DNA of 64,000 bases, taken from positions 233,471 to 297,470 of the forward strand of contig JAVKTT010000003.1 in NCBI GenBank assembly GCA_031460505.1, in the 5' to 3' direction. Shown here one piece after another: positions 40,693 to 50,015 of the stretch. This DNA comes from JAAYTL01 sp031460505 (GTDB lineage Bacteria; Bacillota; Clostridia; Tissierellales; Tissierellaceae). Position numbers and translations under genes: made by a program. Under the pieces are notes generated by a model. That model made no database searches. It saw only the letters and a program-made list of their open reading frames with translations, and was not told where the DNA came from. Every line of letters begins with the position of its first letter. Position 1 is the stretch's first letter.

Positions 40693-41466
40693 ATGTTTGA
40701 TGCTACTAATACATTTTTATTAGGTGCCTTGGCCAGTCTTGGTGCTGGTGTTATGACTGGTGTTGGTGCCATACCTATATTCTTTACAAAAAACTTTTCT
40801 GAGAAACTACTTGATTTCTTGCTAGGATTTGCAGCAGGTGTCATGTTAGCAGCCACATCCTTTTCGCTGATAATTCCTAGTCTCGAATATGGTAATGGGG
40901 ATTTAAAAGCTGCTCTTATAACTGGTGCTGGTATATTTGCTGGTGCAGTTTTTTTGGATTTAACTGATAAATATTCTCCTCATGTTCACCTAATAGATAA
41001 TAGAGCAGAAGGTAGTTCTACGTCTCTTAAAAAAATTTGGTTATTCATAATAGCAATTACAATACACAACTTTCCCGAAGGATTAGCAGTAGGTGTTGGA
41101 TTTGGTGATGATAATATTCAAAATGGTCTTACATTAGCAATGGGAATTGGTCTTCAAAATATTCCTGAAGGCTTAGCTGTGGCCTTAGCCTTAGTTAGAG
41201 AAAAATACACTCCTAAAAAAGCTTTTATAGTAGCCCTTTTGACAGGCTTAGTAGAACCTATAGGTGGACTATTAGGCTTATCTTTGGTTAAGATTTTTAA
41301 GCCTGTGTTGCCATTTGTTTTAGCTTTTGCAGCAGGTACTATGTTATTTGTAATATCAGATGAAATAATCCCTGAAACCCATAGAGGCGGATATGAAAGG
41401 GAAGCTACATATGGTGTAATGATTGGATTTATAATAATGATGATTTTAGATGTAACTTTAGGATAG
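40693..41466 (+). CDS. ZIP family metal transporter
   Basis: The 257-residue protein has about eight helices. The two metal-site motifs are HNFPEGLAVGVGFGD (helix IV) and NIPEGLAVALAL (helix V), as in ZupT. It imports zinc or other divalent metals, although relatives in Clostridia may work in export. The ATG has a run of GAGGAGGAG a few bases upstream. It ends at a clean terminator. No Zur-type operator was seen upstream. Confidence 0.9.
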   Translation: MFDATNTFLLGALASLGAGVMTGVGAIPIFFTKNFSEKLLDFLLGFAAGVMLAATSFSLIIPSLEYGNGDLKAALITGAGIFAGAVFLDLTDKYSPHVHLIDNRAEGSSTSLKKIWLFIIAITIHNFPEGLAVGVGFGDDNIQNGLTLAMGIGLQNIPEGLAVALALVREKYTPKKAFIVALLTGLVEPIGGLLGLSLVKIFKPVLPFVLAFAAGTMLFVISDEIIPETHRGGYEREATYGVMIGFIIMMILDVTLG

Positions 41467-41470
41467 AATA

Positions 41471-41498
41471 AAATAGCAGCTAAATAGCTGCTATTTTT
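41471..41498 (+). terminator. Terminator of the ZIP gene
   Basis: AAATAGCAGC (41471-41480) pairs with GCTGCTATTT (41487-41496), with a 6-base loop and T-tail. Confidence 0.85.
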
Positions 41499-41521
41499 AA
41501 AGGGATAAAAACCTCTTAAAA

Positions 41522-41719
41522 TCAAGAACACTTTGAAGCTTTGAAAGGTATGTTGGCATGCAATGTTATTCGATAATACTCGTTTATCAATTCATCTAGT
41601 CTACAACTTGATTTTAGTAAATCTATATATTCTACACCATTTAAAATAAGGTTGTTTAAGTTATGCCTTTCTCTAATGATTTTTTCGTTTAACATATTTA
41701 AATACTCTTTTTCCTCCAT
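41522..41719 (-). CDS. Spo0E-like aspartyl-phosphate phosphatase
   Basis: The 65-residue protein is a short helical hairpin with the family signature S-x-x-L-D-x-x-I-x-x-Y (SCRLDELINEYY, about residues 38-49). Spo0E proteins dephosphorylate Spo0A~P and so delay sporulation. The signature Q of the SQ-x-L-D form is replaced by a Cys here, which may weaken activity or reflect a divergent clade. GAGAGGTTGAG-type sequence precedes the ATG. It is probably monocistronic. Confidence 0.75.
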   Translation of the reverse strand: MEEKEYLNMLNEKIIRERHNLNNLILNGVEYIDLLKSSCRLDELINEYYRITLHANIPFKASKCS

Positions 41720-41867
41720 CTCAACCTCTCTCTCTTAAAATTTTTTAGATAATTTATTTGTCTTAGATAAACACATCTATTCTATATTAACCAATTAGAA
41801 AAAACTTTTCCATATTCAATTTCCGTCTTTTTTTTACAAAATACGATATATTGATACAATGTAAACT

Positions 41868-42764
41868 CTATTCTAATGATTCTAAGTTTTTTATCATAGT
41901 ATCTTTTTCAAAAACATATACCATTCGGCTGTCCTCTTCTAATGAGATATCCATATTTTCTAATGAACTGTTGACCTTTTCAAGGTTTTTAATTTTCTCT
42001 TCATTATCACTGATTAACATCCTTATTTTATTTATATTTTCTTCTTTTCCAATTACTGCAGACTTGGCAGATTCTTTGTCATTAGTTATTGCTTTGACAT
42101 AAAATTGATAAATAGAATATTTAAGATCACATATTTCTCCCCTATATTCATCTTTATATAGGCTGAAGAAAGGCTTTAAATTGAGTAGTGACTGACTACC
42201 AAATTCATAAATCTTTATTGTATCTTCTTCTTCAACTGATGCAGTTAATTTGTTAATACTGTCTTTGAACTTTGACACACTGTCCTTTGAAGCACCTTTT
42301 TTTATGCCTTCATTTTCGTAACCTGACCATTTTTGATATATATCTTCTAAGGACTTATCTATATCCTTCCAGATTTCTTTAATCTTTTCATCAGGCTTTT
42401 TGTCACTAGATTGTTCACTTTTATCTTGTGATACTTTATTATTTGATTCTTGTGTTCCCGATCCTTTTCCACTATCCTGTCCAGACCCTGAATCCTGCTT
42501 ATCTTGTGACTGTTCACCATTCGTTGGCTTTTGTTGTTTCTGGTCACCTGAGCTTCTTTCTCGGTCTTTAACATCTATATCTAAATTAATTCTTTCAATT
42601 TTACCTATACTATCTAAAACCTTACTTAATTCCTCATAAGTATCACCTAAAGCTTTTGGAGCTTTTTCTAAAGTTTTTATTTGGGTTTTATTGTTACCGT
42701 TATTAGTACATCCACTTATAGCTAGCATTATGGTAAATATTAAAATAACTTTTTTGATTTTCAA
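41868..42764 (-). CDS. Lipoprotein of unknown function
   Basis: The product has 298 residues from a TTG start at 42764, with GAGGTG 7 bases upstream. It has a lipoprotein signal with lipobox ISGC (about residues 16-19), a helical stretch, and a disordered Gln/Ser/Asp/Gly/Lys-rich linker (about 70-125). A helical C-terminal domain (about 130-298) is not recognised. The ribosome site is inside the hairpin at 42771-42801, so translation may be restrained. It lies downstream of cardiolipin synthase, but a terminator intervenes. Confidence 0.75.
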   Translation of the reverse strand: MKIKKVILIFTIMLAISGCTNNGNNKTQIKTLEKAPKALGDTYEELSKVLDSIGKIERINLDIDVKDRERSSGDQKQQKPTNGEQSQDKQDSGSGQDSGKGSGTQESNNKVSQDKSEQSSDKKPDEKIKEIWKDIDKSLEDIYQKWSGYENEGIKKGASKDSVSKFKDSINKLTASVEEEDTIKIYEFGSQSLLNLKPFFSLYKDEYRGEICDLKYSIYQFYVKAITNDKESAKSAVIGKEENINKIRMLISDNEEKIKNLEKVNSSLENMDISLEEDSRMVYVFEKDTMIKNLESLE

Positions 42765-42770
42765 ATAAAA

Positions 42771-42801
42771 TCACCTCATGCTTAGTTTAACCATGAGGTG
42801 A
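42771..42801 (-). terminator. Terminator of cls that also covers the next ribosome site
   Basis: TCACCTCATG (42771-42780) and CATGAGGTGA (42792-42801) form a perfect 10-bp stem with an 11-base loop, followed on the minus strand by TTTTATTTG. The GAGGTGA in the 3' arm is also the ribosome site of the lipoprotein gene. Confidence 0.7.
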
Positions 42802-42823
42802 AAATAATATTATTAATTATTCA

Positions 42824-44281
42824 TTATAAAATTGGCGATAACAGTCGAGATATAGATTCTTTTAGTTTTACAAAATTCGACCTATTAAAGTATACTTCTT
42901 CCGTAATTTCCTTGCACTTTGATAAATCGTCAATAAATCTTTCTGTAAGTTTCAAATTAATACTTTCATCATACATAAATGCATTCACTTCAAAATTTAA
43001 TTTAAAACTTCTTATGTCAAGATTTGCAGTTCCTACAGAAGATATAAAATCATCTGAGATAATAACCTTAGAGTGTAAAAATCCTTTTTCATATGTATAG
43101 AATTTTACTCCTGCAGGTAATAACTCACCAATATAACTTAAACTTGCCCAATATACAAATAGATGATCTGGTTTGTTAGGTATCATAACTCTAACATCTA
43201 CTCCAGATAAACCAGCTACCCTTAGTGCTTCTAAAATACTATCATCAGGTATAAAGTATGGTGTCATTATATAAACTTTATCTCTAGCATTAGAAATCAT
43301 CTTCAAATATCCATCTTTGATATTAGGCCATTTTGAGTCAGGACCACTGGTTACTATTTGTATTCCTGTGTTATTAGAACTATCTACATCTGGTAAATAA
43401 CTTTGACAAATATTAAGCTCAGTCTTTGCTGCAAATCTCCAATCCAAATAAAATCTCCACTGTAATGAGCTAACAGCAGAACCCACAATCTTTATATGTG
43501 TATCTTGCCAATATCCAAACTTTTTTGATTTCCCTAAATATTCGTCACCAACATTAAAGCCACCTAAATAGGCTTCCTTCCCATCAAAGATGCAAATTTT
43601 TCTATGGTTTCTATAATTAATTCTAATGCTTACTAACGGTACAAATGGAGGGAAGAATATTGCTACTTCACCACCAGCATCTTTAAGTTTCTTTAAAGCC
43701 TTTTTTGATAGGTTTCTTCCACCCATACCATCTACAAGTAACTTTACCTCTACACCTTCTTTGGCTTTTTCAGTTAAAGCATCTAGTATTTTTGTTCCGA
43801 TACCATCACTTTTAAATATATAGTATTGAATATGAATATAGCTTTCCGCTCTCTCTATACTATCTAATAATGATTCAAATTTTTCTTCTCCTGAGAAAAA
43901 TAATTGAACTTTATTGTCTTGAGTAAAATATGCATCACTATTCATAAGAAACATCTTCACTAGATCCTCATATTTATGAAAATTGGGATCCTTATGAAAA
44001 AATTCATTATTCTGAATAGCTTCCTTTTGCTCAATAGCATTATTTCTAAAGCAATCATCATCTAGTTCCTTAACTTTGAACAATCTTTGTCTGGATAAAT
44101 CTTGTCCTAAAAATAGATACAATATGAATCCTATACCAGGTAAAAAGGTCAACACCATAAGCCAAAGCCATGTAGTGGTTGGATTTCTCCGTTCAAAGAA
44201 CACCAAAACAATACCTAGTATAATATTTATCCATAACAGATTACTAAATATTAAAAGATAGTTCTCAATTAATAGATCCAC
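42824..44281 (-). CDS. cls: Cardiolipin synthase
   Basis: The 485-residue protein has two N-terminal membrane helices (about residues 7-58) and two phospholipase D domains with HKD motifs, HRKICIFDGKEAYLGGFNVGDE and HSKVIISDDFISSVGTANLD. It condenses two phosphatidylglycerol molecules into cardiolipin and glycerol at the membrane. Length and layout match bacterial Cls. Its terminator overlaps the start region of the next gene. It follows typA by 23 bases, so read-through is possible. Confidence 0.95.
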   Translation of the reverse strand: MDLLIENYLLIFSNLLWINIILGIVLVFFERRNPTTTWLWLMVLTFLPGIGFILYLFLGQDLSRQRLFKVKELDDDCFRNNAIEQKEAIQNNEFFHKDPNFHKYEDLVKMFLMNSDAYFTQDNKVQLFFSGEEKFESLLDSIERAESYIHIQYYIFKSDGIGTKILDALTEKAKEGVEVKLLVDGMGGRNLSKKALKKLKDAGGEVAIFFPPFVPLVSIRINYRNHRKICIFDGKEAYLGGFNVGDEYLGKSKKFGYWQDTHIKIVGSAVSSLQWRFYLDWRFAAKTELNICQSYLPDVDSSNNTGIQIVTSGPDSKWPNIKDGYLKMISNARDKVYIMTPYFIPDDSILEALRVAGLSGVDVRVMIPNKPDHLFVYWASLSYIGELLPAGVKFYTYEKGFLHSKVIISDDFISSVGTANLDIRSFKLNFEVNAFMYDESINLKLTERFIDDLSKCKEITEEVYFNRSNFVKLKESISRLLSPIL

Positions 44282-44304
44282 TATACCACCCCATTAAAGT
44301 ACTA

Positions 44305-46128
44305 TTAATTCTTTTTAGATTTATATCTTCTGTTTGAGTCCAATATTCTTTTTCTTATCCTAAAATTATTAGGTGTTATCTCTATTAATTCATCATTTTC
44401 TATAAATTCTAGTGCTTCTTCTAATGACATATTATTTGGTGGTGAAAGCCTTAGTGAATCATCTGAACCGGAAGCTCTGACATTTGATTGTTGTTTTTTC
44501 TTTACTACATTGACTTCCAAGTCTAAGCCCTTATTACTAGAACCTACCACCATACCTTCATATACTTGTTCCCCTGCTGATATGAACAAAGTACCTCTTT
44601 CTTGTGCTGCATAAAGTCCATATGTGGTAGCTTCTCCTGTTTCAAATGCTATGATGGATCCTAATTTTCTCTTTGGAATCTCACCTTTAAATGGAGCATA
44701 TCCATCAAACACTGTATTCAATATCCCATTACCTTTGGTATCGGTCATAAATTCTTGTTTATAGCCTATCAATCCTCTTGCAGGCATAGAAAATTCTAAT
44801 CTAGCATATCCTCCAGTAGGTTCTGTCATACTAACTAATTCACCTTTTCTTTGGCCAAGTTTTTCTATAACTGTTCCTACAAAATCATTGGATACGTCAA
44901 TTGAAACTTTTTCAATTGGTTCGTGTTTCTTGCCATCTATTGTTTTATATAATACTTCTGGTTTTGAAACTTGGAACTCATAGCCTTCTCTTCTCATAGT
45001 CTCGATTAGTACTGATAAATGCAGCTCTCCCCTACCAGAAACTTTAAAAGCATCTGTTGTGTCAGTGTCTTCTACTCTTAAACCAACATCTGTTTGAAGT
45101 TCTTTATATAGTCTATTCCTTATTTGTCTTGATGTGATAAATTTACCATCTCTACCAGCTAGTGGACTATCATTTACAGAGAATGTCATAGATATAGTTG
45201 GCTCTGATATCTTTACGAAATCAAGTGCTTCTGGACTATCTACTGGGCAGATTGTATCACCTATGCTAATATCTTCAACACCTGAGATTGCAATTATGCT
45301 ACCCATTTCTGCCTTATCTACTTCTACTCTATCTAATCCTTCAAATTCATATAATCTCCCAATCTTAACCTTATCTTTTTTATCAGGGTCTAATTTGTTT
45401 ACAATTAGTGCTTCTTCCCCGTTAAATATCCTACCACGTTCAATTTTTCCTATTCCTATTCTACCAATATATTCATTATAGTCTATTGTACTTATTAAAA
45501 CTTGTAGTGGCTCATCTGCATCGCCTTCAGGACCTGGTATATATTCTAATATGGTTTCGAAAAGTGCTTCCATATTTTCATCTTGTTTTTCTATATCTAA
45601 ACTAGCAGTACCTTGTTTTGCAGAAGAAAATACAAATGGGCAGTCTAATTGATTATCGTCTGCACCTAGTTCTATAAATAAATCCAATACTTCATCAATA
45701 ACTTCTTCTGGTCTTGCCTCAGGTCTGTCAACTTTATTGATACATACTATTACTGGTAATTTTAATTCTAACGCGTTTCTTAATACAAATTTTGTTTGGG
45801 GCATTGGCCCTTCAAAAGCATCTACTAATACTACTACACCATTAACCATCTTTAGTACTCTCTCTACTTCTCCACCAAAATCAGCATGACCTGGTGTATC
45901 AATTATATTGATTTTTGTATCTTTATAATTAACTGCTGTGTTTTTCGAAAGAATTGTGATACCTCTTTCTCTTTCAATATCCCCAGAGTCCATAACTCTA
46001 TCAGCTACAACTTGATTTTCTCTAAATACACCTGATTGTTTTAGCATACTATCAACTAATGTAGTCTTACCATGGTCAACATGGGCTATAATTGCTATAT
46101 TTCTAATGTCGTTTCTTACTAAATTCAT
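44305..46128 (-). CDS. typA: Ribosome-binding GTPase TypA/BipA
   Basis: The product has 607 residues from ATG 46128, with GAGAGG upstream. The frame is open to 46164 but without a ribosome site. G-motifs are AHVDHGKTTL (G1), RERGITI (G2), DTPGHADFGG (G3) and NKVDRP (G4), followed by EF-G-like domains II, III and V and the BipA C-terminal domain. It acts in ribosome assembly under stress or cold. A TTGCAG/TAGAAT promoter may precede it. Confidence 0.95.
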   Translation of the reverse strand: MNLVRNDIRNIAIIAHVDHGKTTLVDSMLKQSGVFRENQVVADRVMDSGDIERERGITILSKNTAVNYKDTKINIIDTPGHADFGGEVERVLKMVNGVVVLVDAFEGPMPQTKFVLRNALELKLPVIVCINKVDRPEARPEEVIDEVLDLFIELGADDNQLDCPFVFSSAKQGTASLDIEKQDENMEALFETILEYIPGPEGDADEPLQVLISTIDYNEYIGRIGIGKIERGRIFNGEEALIVNKLDPDKKDKVKIGRLYEFEGLDRVEVDKAEMGSIIAISGVEDISIGDTICPVDSPEALDFVKISEPTISMTFSVNDSPLAGRDGKFITSRQIRNRLYKELQTDVGLRVEDTDTTDAFKVSGRGELHLSVLIETMRREGYEFQVSKPEVLYKTIDGKKHEPIEKVSIDVSNDFVGTVIEKLGQRKGELVSMTEPTGGYARLEFSMPARGLIGYKQEFMTDTKGNGILNTVFDGYAPFKGEIPKRKLGSIIAFETGEATTYGLYAAQERGTLFISAGEQVYEGMVVGSSNKGLDLEVNVVKKKQQSNVRASGSDDSLRLSPPNNMSLEEALEFIENDELIEITPNNFRIRKRILDSNRRYKSKKN

Positions 46129-46297
46129 AAAACAGATCCTCTCATATAAAATTCTTTTTTCCAACTAATTCTATCACAATATTATAATACTGCAAATTTA
46201 TTTTGTGTTGGGACAAAAATATAACTGATATTAATTTATAATACCAGTTTTTGAAGACTTATATGCATCAATTATTTATCTTTTGTACATTAGGTGG

Positions 46298-46717
46298 TCA
46301 TTGAAGATTCTTAATGGCAATTATACGATTCTGATTTACTATTAGTTCATCAGATAAGCCTTTAACTAGAACTAGTCCTCTACCTCCGCATTTTAAATCG
46401 AGTGGATTATAGTTCGAAAAATCAAAATTAATACCTTTACCTTCATCTTCTACTTCAATTATGATTTTCCCATCCTTGATTGTGAGAGATAGATTAACGC
46501 ACTTAGTATCTTGGCATTCATTCCCATGAAATACACCATTAATTACAAGTTCATTTAAAATTAATTTGAGATCAAATATTGTATCTCCATTATCTATTAT
46601 TCTATTAAGTTTATTTATGATTTCATCTAAGAAATTCTTAATGAGATTTAAATCACTGCATACAGAACCATAATAGGTAAAGTCCATTTTTCTCACGTCC
46701 ATAAAATATATTTTCAT
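46298..46717 (-). CDS. RsbW/SpoIIAB-like HATPase_c protein
   Basis: The 139-residue protein is a stand-alone GHKL ATPase domain with N-box LILNELVINGVFHGNE, G1 box EDEGKGI and G2 box GGRGLVLVKGLSDEL. Such proteins are serine kinases that control anti-sigma antagonists, or anti-sigma factors. The usual partners, an STAS-domain antagonist and a sigma factor, are not encoded nearby. It could therefore act with a distant partner. It is divergent from rubredoxin and lies upstream of typA by about 170 bases. Confidence 0.82.
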   Translation of the reverse strand: MKIYFMDVRKMDFTYYGSVCSDLNLIKNFLDEIINKLNRIIDNGDTIFDLKLILNELVINGVFHGNECQDTKCVNLSLTIKDGKIIIEVEDEGKGINFDFSNYNPLDLKCGGRGLVLVKGLSDELIVNQNRIIAIKNLQ

Positions 46718-46763
46718 TATTTAATTTACCCAAATAAACAAGTATATAACCAATTTAATTTTA

Positions 46764-46792
46764 TTGTAATAATTGATTAGTTTTGCTATAAT
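46764..46792 (+). promoter_or_regulatory. Promoter of rubredoxin gene
   Basis: TTGTAA (46764-46769) and TATAAT (46787-46792) are spaced by 17 bases, about 44 bases before the ATG. Confidence 0.75.
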
Positions 46793-46836
46793 TTGGGTAA
46801 CATTTATATGATAACAAAAGAAAGGAGAATGTGAAT

Positions 46837-46995
46837 ATGGAAAGATGGGTATGTGGACCATGTGGTTGGGTATATGATCCAGCAGAAGGAGATCCAGATG
46901 GAGGTATTGAACCTGGCGTAGCATTTGAAGATCTACCAGAAGATTACGTATGTCCAGTATGTGGAGCTACTAAAGATTTATTTGAAAAAGAGTAA
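46837..46995 (+). CDS. Rubredoxin
   Basis: This 52-residue protein has the two iron-binding motifs CGPCGWVYDP (Cys6, Cys9) and CPVCGA (Cys39, Cys42), and the standard DPAEGDPDGGIEPG loop and FEDLPEDYVCP segment. It carries one electron on a single iron, often to oxygen- or peroxide-detoxifying enzymes in anaerobes. AAGGAG lies 9 bases upstream of the ATG. It has its own promoter and terminator, so it is a single-gene unit. Confidence 0.96.
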   Translation: MERWVCGPCGWVYDPAEGDPDGGIEPGVAFEDLPEDYVCPVCGATKDLFEKE

Positions 46996-47002
46996 TACAT
47001 AA

Positions 47003-47024
47003 AGACCAGCACCGCTGGTCTTTT
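47003..47024 (+). terminator. Terminator of rubredoxin gene
   Basis: AGACCAGC (47003-47010) and GCTGGTCT (47014-47021) form a perfect 8-bp stem with a 3-base loop and a TTTTG tail. Confidence 0.85.
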
Positions 47025-47031
47025 GTTGTTA

Positions 47032-47613
47032 TTATAACTTCTCAGATAAAACTTCCCAAACTAATTCCTTGTTAGTTTTATTCGCAGAGGAATATGGAAT
47101 AACAAGACTCGAATCTTTGATATCTAGTTTTTGTCTAATGACTTTTAAGTGTTTTTGAATATTTCCCTTTGATATCTTATCTGCTTTAGTCGCAACAACA
47201 ATTCCAGTAAATCCAAATGATTTTATCCAATTGTACATCATCAAATCTTGAGCCGTTGGCTCATGCCTTATATCAACTATTAGTATTACCTCTCGTAGAT
47301 TCTCTCTATCTGTTAAATACCTATCTATTATGTCTCCCCATTTTTTCTGCTCTACTTTCGATACTTGCGCAAAGCCATATCCTGGTAAATCGACAAATCT
47401 AAATTCCTCATTTATTATATAAAAATTGATTGTTCGTGTTTTACCTGGTTTCCCACTTGTTCTAGCCAAATTTTTTCTATTTATCATAGAATTAATAAAA
47501 GATGATTTCCCAACATTAGACCTACCTGCAAATGCAATTTCAGGTAAATCATCTTTTGGATATTGAGCAGGCTTAACTGCTATAGCATGTAAATCAGAGT
47601 TAATTATCTTCAT
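47032..47613 (-). CDS. engB: Ribosome biogenesis GTPase EngB/YihA
   Basis: The 193-residue protein has G1 GRSNVGKSSF (residues 30-39), G3 DLPGYGFA (around 74-81) and G4 TKADK. It is an essential GTPase in assembly of the large ribosomal subunit. It overlaps the 3' end of lon by 14 bases, the common arrangement in Firmicutes, so it is co-transcribed with lon. The start is supported by the family-typical MKIINSDLHAIAV N-terminus. Confidence 0.95.
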   Translation of the reverse strand: MKIINSDLHAIAVKPAQYPKDDLPEIAFAGRSNVGKSSFINSMINRKNLARTSGKPGKTRTINFYIINEEFRFVDLPGYGFAQVSKVEQKKWGDIIDRYLTDRENLREVILIVDIRHEPTAQDLMMYNWIKSFGFTGIVVATKADKISKGNIQKHLKVIRQKLDIKDSSLVIPYSSANKTNKELVWEVLSEKL

Positions 47614-49960
47614 GGTTTTCAGTCCCTTTTACTAATGCATGTTCTAACACTTCATCCATATTCCTTACAAGCACAAATTCCATCTTTCTTCTTATCTTCT
47701 CTGGTATTTCATCTAAATCCTTACTATTTTCATAAGGTAATAACACTTTTTCAATTCCCATCCTGTTTGCTGCTAAAACTTTTTCTTTGATTCCACCAAC
47801 AGGTAATACCCTACCTCTTAGAGTAATCTCTCCTGTCATTGCAACATTTCTATAAATTGGCGTATTAGACAAGGCAGAAACTACAGCAGTGGCTATTGTG
47901 ATACCAGCCGATGGACCATCTTTTGGTATTGCTCCTTCAGGAACATGGATATGAATATCCAAGTCTTTGTAGAATTCACTTTCAATATTAAATAAAGTAG
48001 AATTAGATCTTATATAACTTATGCCAGCTGCAGCTGATTCTTTCATTACATCGCCAAGTTTTCCTGTCAATTGAAGTTTACCATTACCTTTCATAACATT
48101 GACTTCAATAGATAATGTCTCTCCTCCGACCGCAGTCCAAGCTAATCCATTTGCTACACCTATTTGATCCTTTTCTTCAACTATATCATATCTATACTTA
48201 GGAGAACCTAGATAATTTGAAATATTGCCTGCATTAATTCTTACAGTTTTAACTTCCTTTTCAACTATAATTTTTGCTGCTTTTCTACAAATATTTGCAA
48301 TGTTTCTCTCTAAATTTCTAACTCCTGCTTCCCTAGTATAATAATCTATTATACTTTTTATTGCAGCATTAGAAATTACTAAACTTTCCTCATTCAATCC
48401 ATGTTCTTTAAGTTGCTTTGGCAATAGATATTTTAGTGCAATCTGAAGCTTCTCTTCATCTGTGTAACCGCTGATTCTAATAACTTCCATTCTATCCAAC
48501 AATGGTGCAGGAATGGATTGTGTAGTATTAGCTGTAGTTACGAACATTACCTTAGACAAATCAAAAGGTACATCTAAAAAGTGATCTACAAATGAACCAT
48601 TTTGTTCAGGATCTAGCACTTCAAGTAAACCACTAGCAGGATCTCCTCGATAATCACTACTTAGCTTATCTATTTCATCAAATAAAAATACAGGGTTCTT
48701 AGTCCCAGCTTTTCTAATGGAGCTTATTATTCTACCAGGCATACTTCCTACATATGTCCTTCTATGCCCTCTAATTTCTGCCTCATCTCTTACTCCACCT
48801 AAGGACATTCTAACAAATTCTCTATTTAAAGCCCTAGATATTGATTTAGCTATAGAGGTTTTTCCTACCCCTGGTGGCCCTACTAAACATAGAATAGGTC
48901 CCTTCATTGAATTTGTTAACTTTCTTATAGCTATAAACTCTAAAATTCTTTCTTTTACATCTTCTAACCCATAGTGGTCTTCATCTAATATCTCTCTAGC
49001 TTTATTGATATCTATTTTAGACTTAGACTCTTTGTCCCAGGGCAAATCGACAATCCAGTCTAAATAAGTTCTTATAACTCCTAATTCTGCAGAATGAGGT
49101 GATGTTCTAGACAATCTATCTAGCTCTTTTAAAGCTTTTTCTTTTACATCCTTAGGCATCTTTATCTTGTCAATCTTTGACTGGTACTCCTCTACTTCAC
49201 CTAAGATCTCGTCTCCTTCACCCAATTCTCTTTGTATTGCCTTCATCTGTTCTCTTAAATAATATTCTTTTTGCAGTTTATTGATCTGTTTTTTTACTCT
49301 TTGATTAATTTTGTCTTCAATTTTTAGAAGTTCGATTTCTTCTTGCAAAATCCCGTGAAGAACTTCCATCCTTTCATATACATCAAAGGTTTCTAGAATA
49401 TTTTGATATTCTTCAGGTTTCAAAAATACATAAGAAGCAATTACATCAACAAGTCTTCCAGGATCATCTATATCTAAAACGGCTGAGGATAACTCAGGAG
49501 ATACTTTTTGGTTTAATTCAATGTATTCCTCGAAGTCAGTTATAATTAACCTCATTGCAGCTTCCATGTCCTTATCTTTAACCACATACTCTGGATCATA
49601 GACTAAATTTTCTATTTCTGCTTCAAAATACTCTTCATTTTGTAATACTTTATTTATTCTACCCCTACTAACACCCTCTACTAAGACTCTAATGCTCCCA
49701 CCTGGTAGTTTTAACATCTGTCTAACTTTAGAAACAGTTCCAATATAGTAGAATTCATCTTCAGTTGGCTCATCAATTTTTGGGTTTTTCTGCGAGCACA
49801 ATAATATATATGAGTCATCTAACATGGATTTTTCCAGTGCATTGATAGACTTATCTCTTCCAACATCAAAATGAATTACCATATAAGGAAAAATAGATAT
49901 TCCTCTCAAAGGTATTAAAGGTAGGGTCATTTTTTCTACTTTATAATAATTATTTAACAT
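47600..49960 (-). CDS. lon: ATP-dependent protease Lon
   Basis: The 786-residue protein has an N-terminal LON domain (about 10-200), a coiled linker, an AAA+ module with Walker A GPPGVGKTS (residues 358-366 by eye) and Walker B FLFDEIDK. A C-terminal protease domain follows, with the catalytic Ser in KDGPSAGITIA and the partner Lys about 43 residues later. It degrades misfolded and regulatory proteins in the cytosol. It follows clpX after a terminator and precedes engB with overlap. Length is typical of LonA. Confidence 0.96.
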   Translation of the reverse strand: MLNNYYKVEKMTLPLIPLRGISIFPYMVIHFDVGRDKSINALEKSMLDDSYILLCSQKNPKIDEPTEDEFYYIGTVSKVRQMLKLPGGSIRVLVEGVSRGRINKVLQNEEYFEAEIENLVYDPEYVVKDKDMEAAMRLIITDFEEYIELNQKVSPELSSAVLDIDDPGRLVDVIASYVFLKPEEYQNILETFDVYERMEVLHGILQEEIELLKIEDKINQRVKKQINKLQKEYYLREQMKAIQRELGEGDEILGEVEEYQSKIDKIKMPKDVKEKALKELDRLSRTSPHSAELGVIRTYLDWIVDLPWDKESKSKIDINKAREILDEDHYGLEDVKERILEFIAIRKLTNSMKGPILCLVGPPGVGKTSIAKSISRALNREFVRMSLGGVRDEAEIRGHRRTYVGSMPGRIISSIRKAGTKNPVFLFDEIDKLSSDYRGDPASGLLEVLDPEQNGSFVDHFLDVPFDLSKVMFVTTANTTQSIPAPLLDRMEVIRISGYTDEEKLQIALKYLLPKQLKEHGLNEESLVISNAAIKSIIDYYTREAGVRNLERNIANICRKAAKIIVEKEVKTVRINAGNISNYLGSPKYRYDIVEEKDQIGVANGLAWTAVGGETLSIEVNVMKGNGKLQLTGKLGDVMKESAAAGISYIRSNSTLFNIESEFYKDLDIHIHVPEGAIPKDGPSAGITIATAVVSALSNTPIYRNVAMTGEITLRGRVLPVGGIKEKVLAANRMGIEKVLLPYENSKDLDEIPEKIRRKMEFVLVRNMDEVLEHALVKGTENHEDN

Positions 49961-49990
49961 ATATTTTCCCTCCTTTTCTTAGAGAATAAT

Positions 49991-50015
49991 AAAGGCTCAC
50001 ATCAAGTGAGCCTTT
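49991..50015 (-). terminator. Terminator of clpX overlapping its stop codon
   Basis: AAAGGCTCAC (49991-50000) and GTGAGCCTTT (50006-50015) form a perfect 10-bp stem with a 5-base loop. The TAA of clpX (50016-50014) lies in the stem, and ATTATTCTC follows on the minus strand. It probably reduces, rather than blocks, read-through into lon. Confidence 0.75.

Noticed and set aside
46721..46924. 67-residue minus-strand frame
   Set aside because: It is antisense to the rubredoxin gene, whose motifs, promoter, ribosome site and terminator are all clear.
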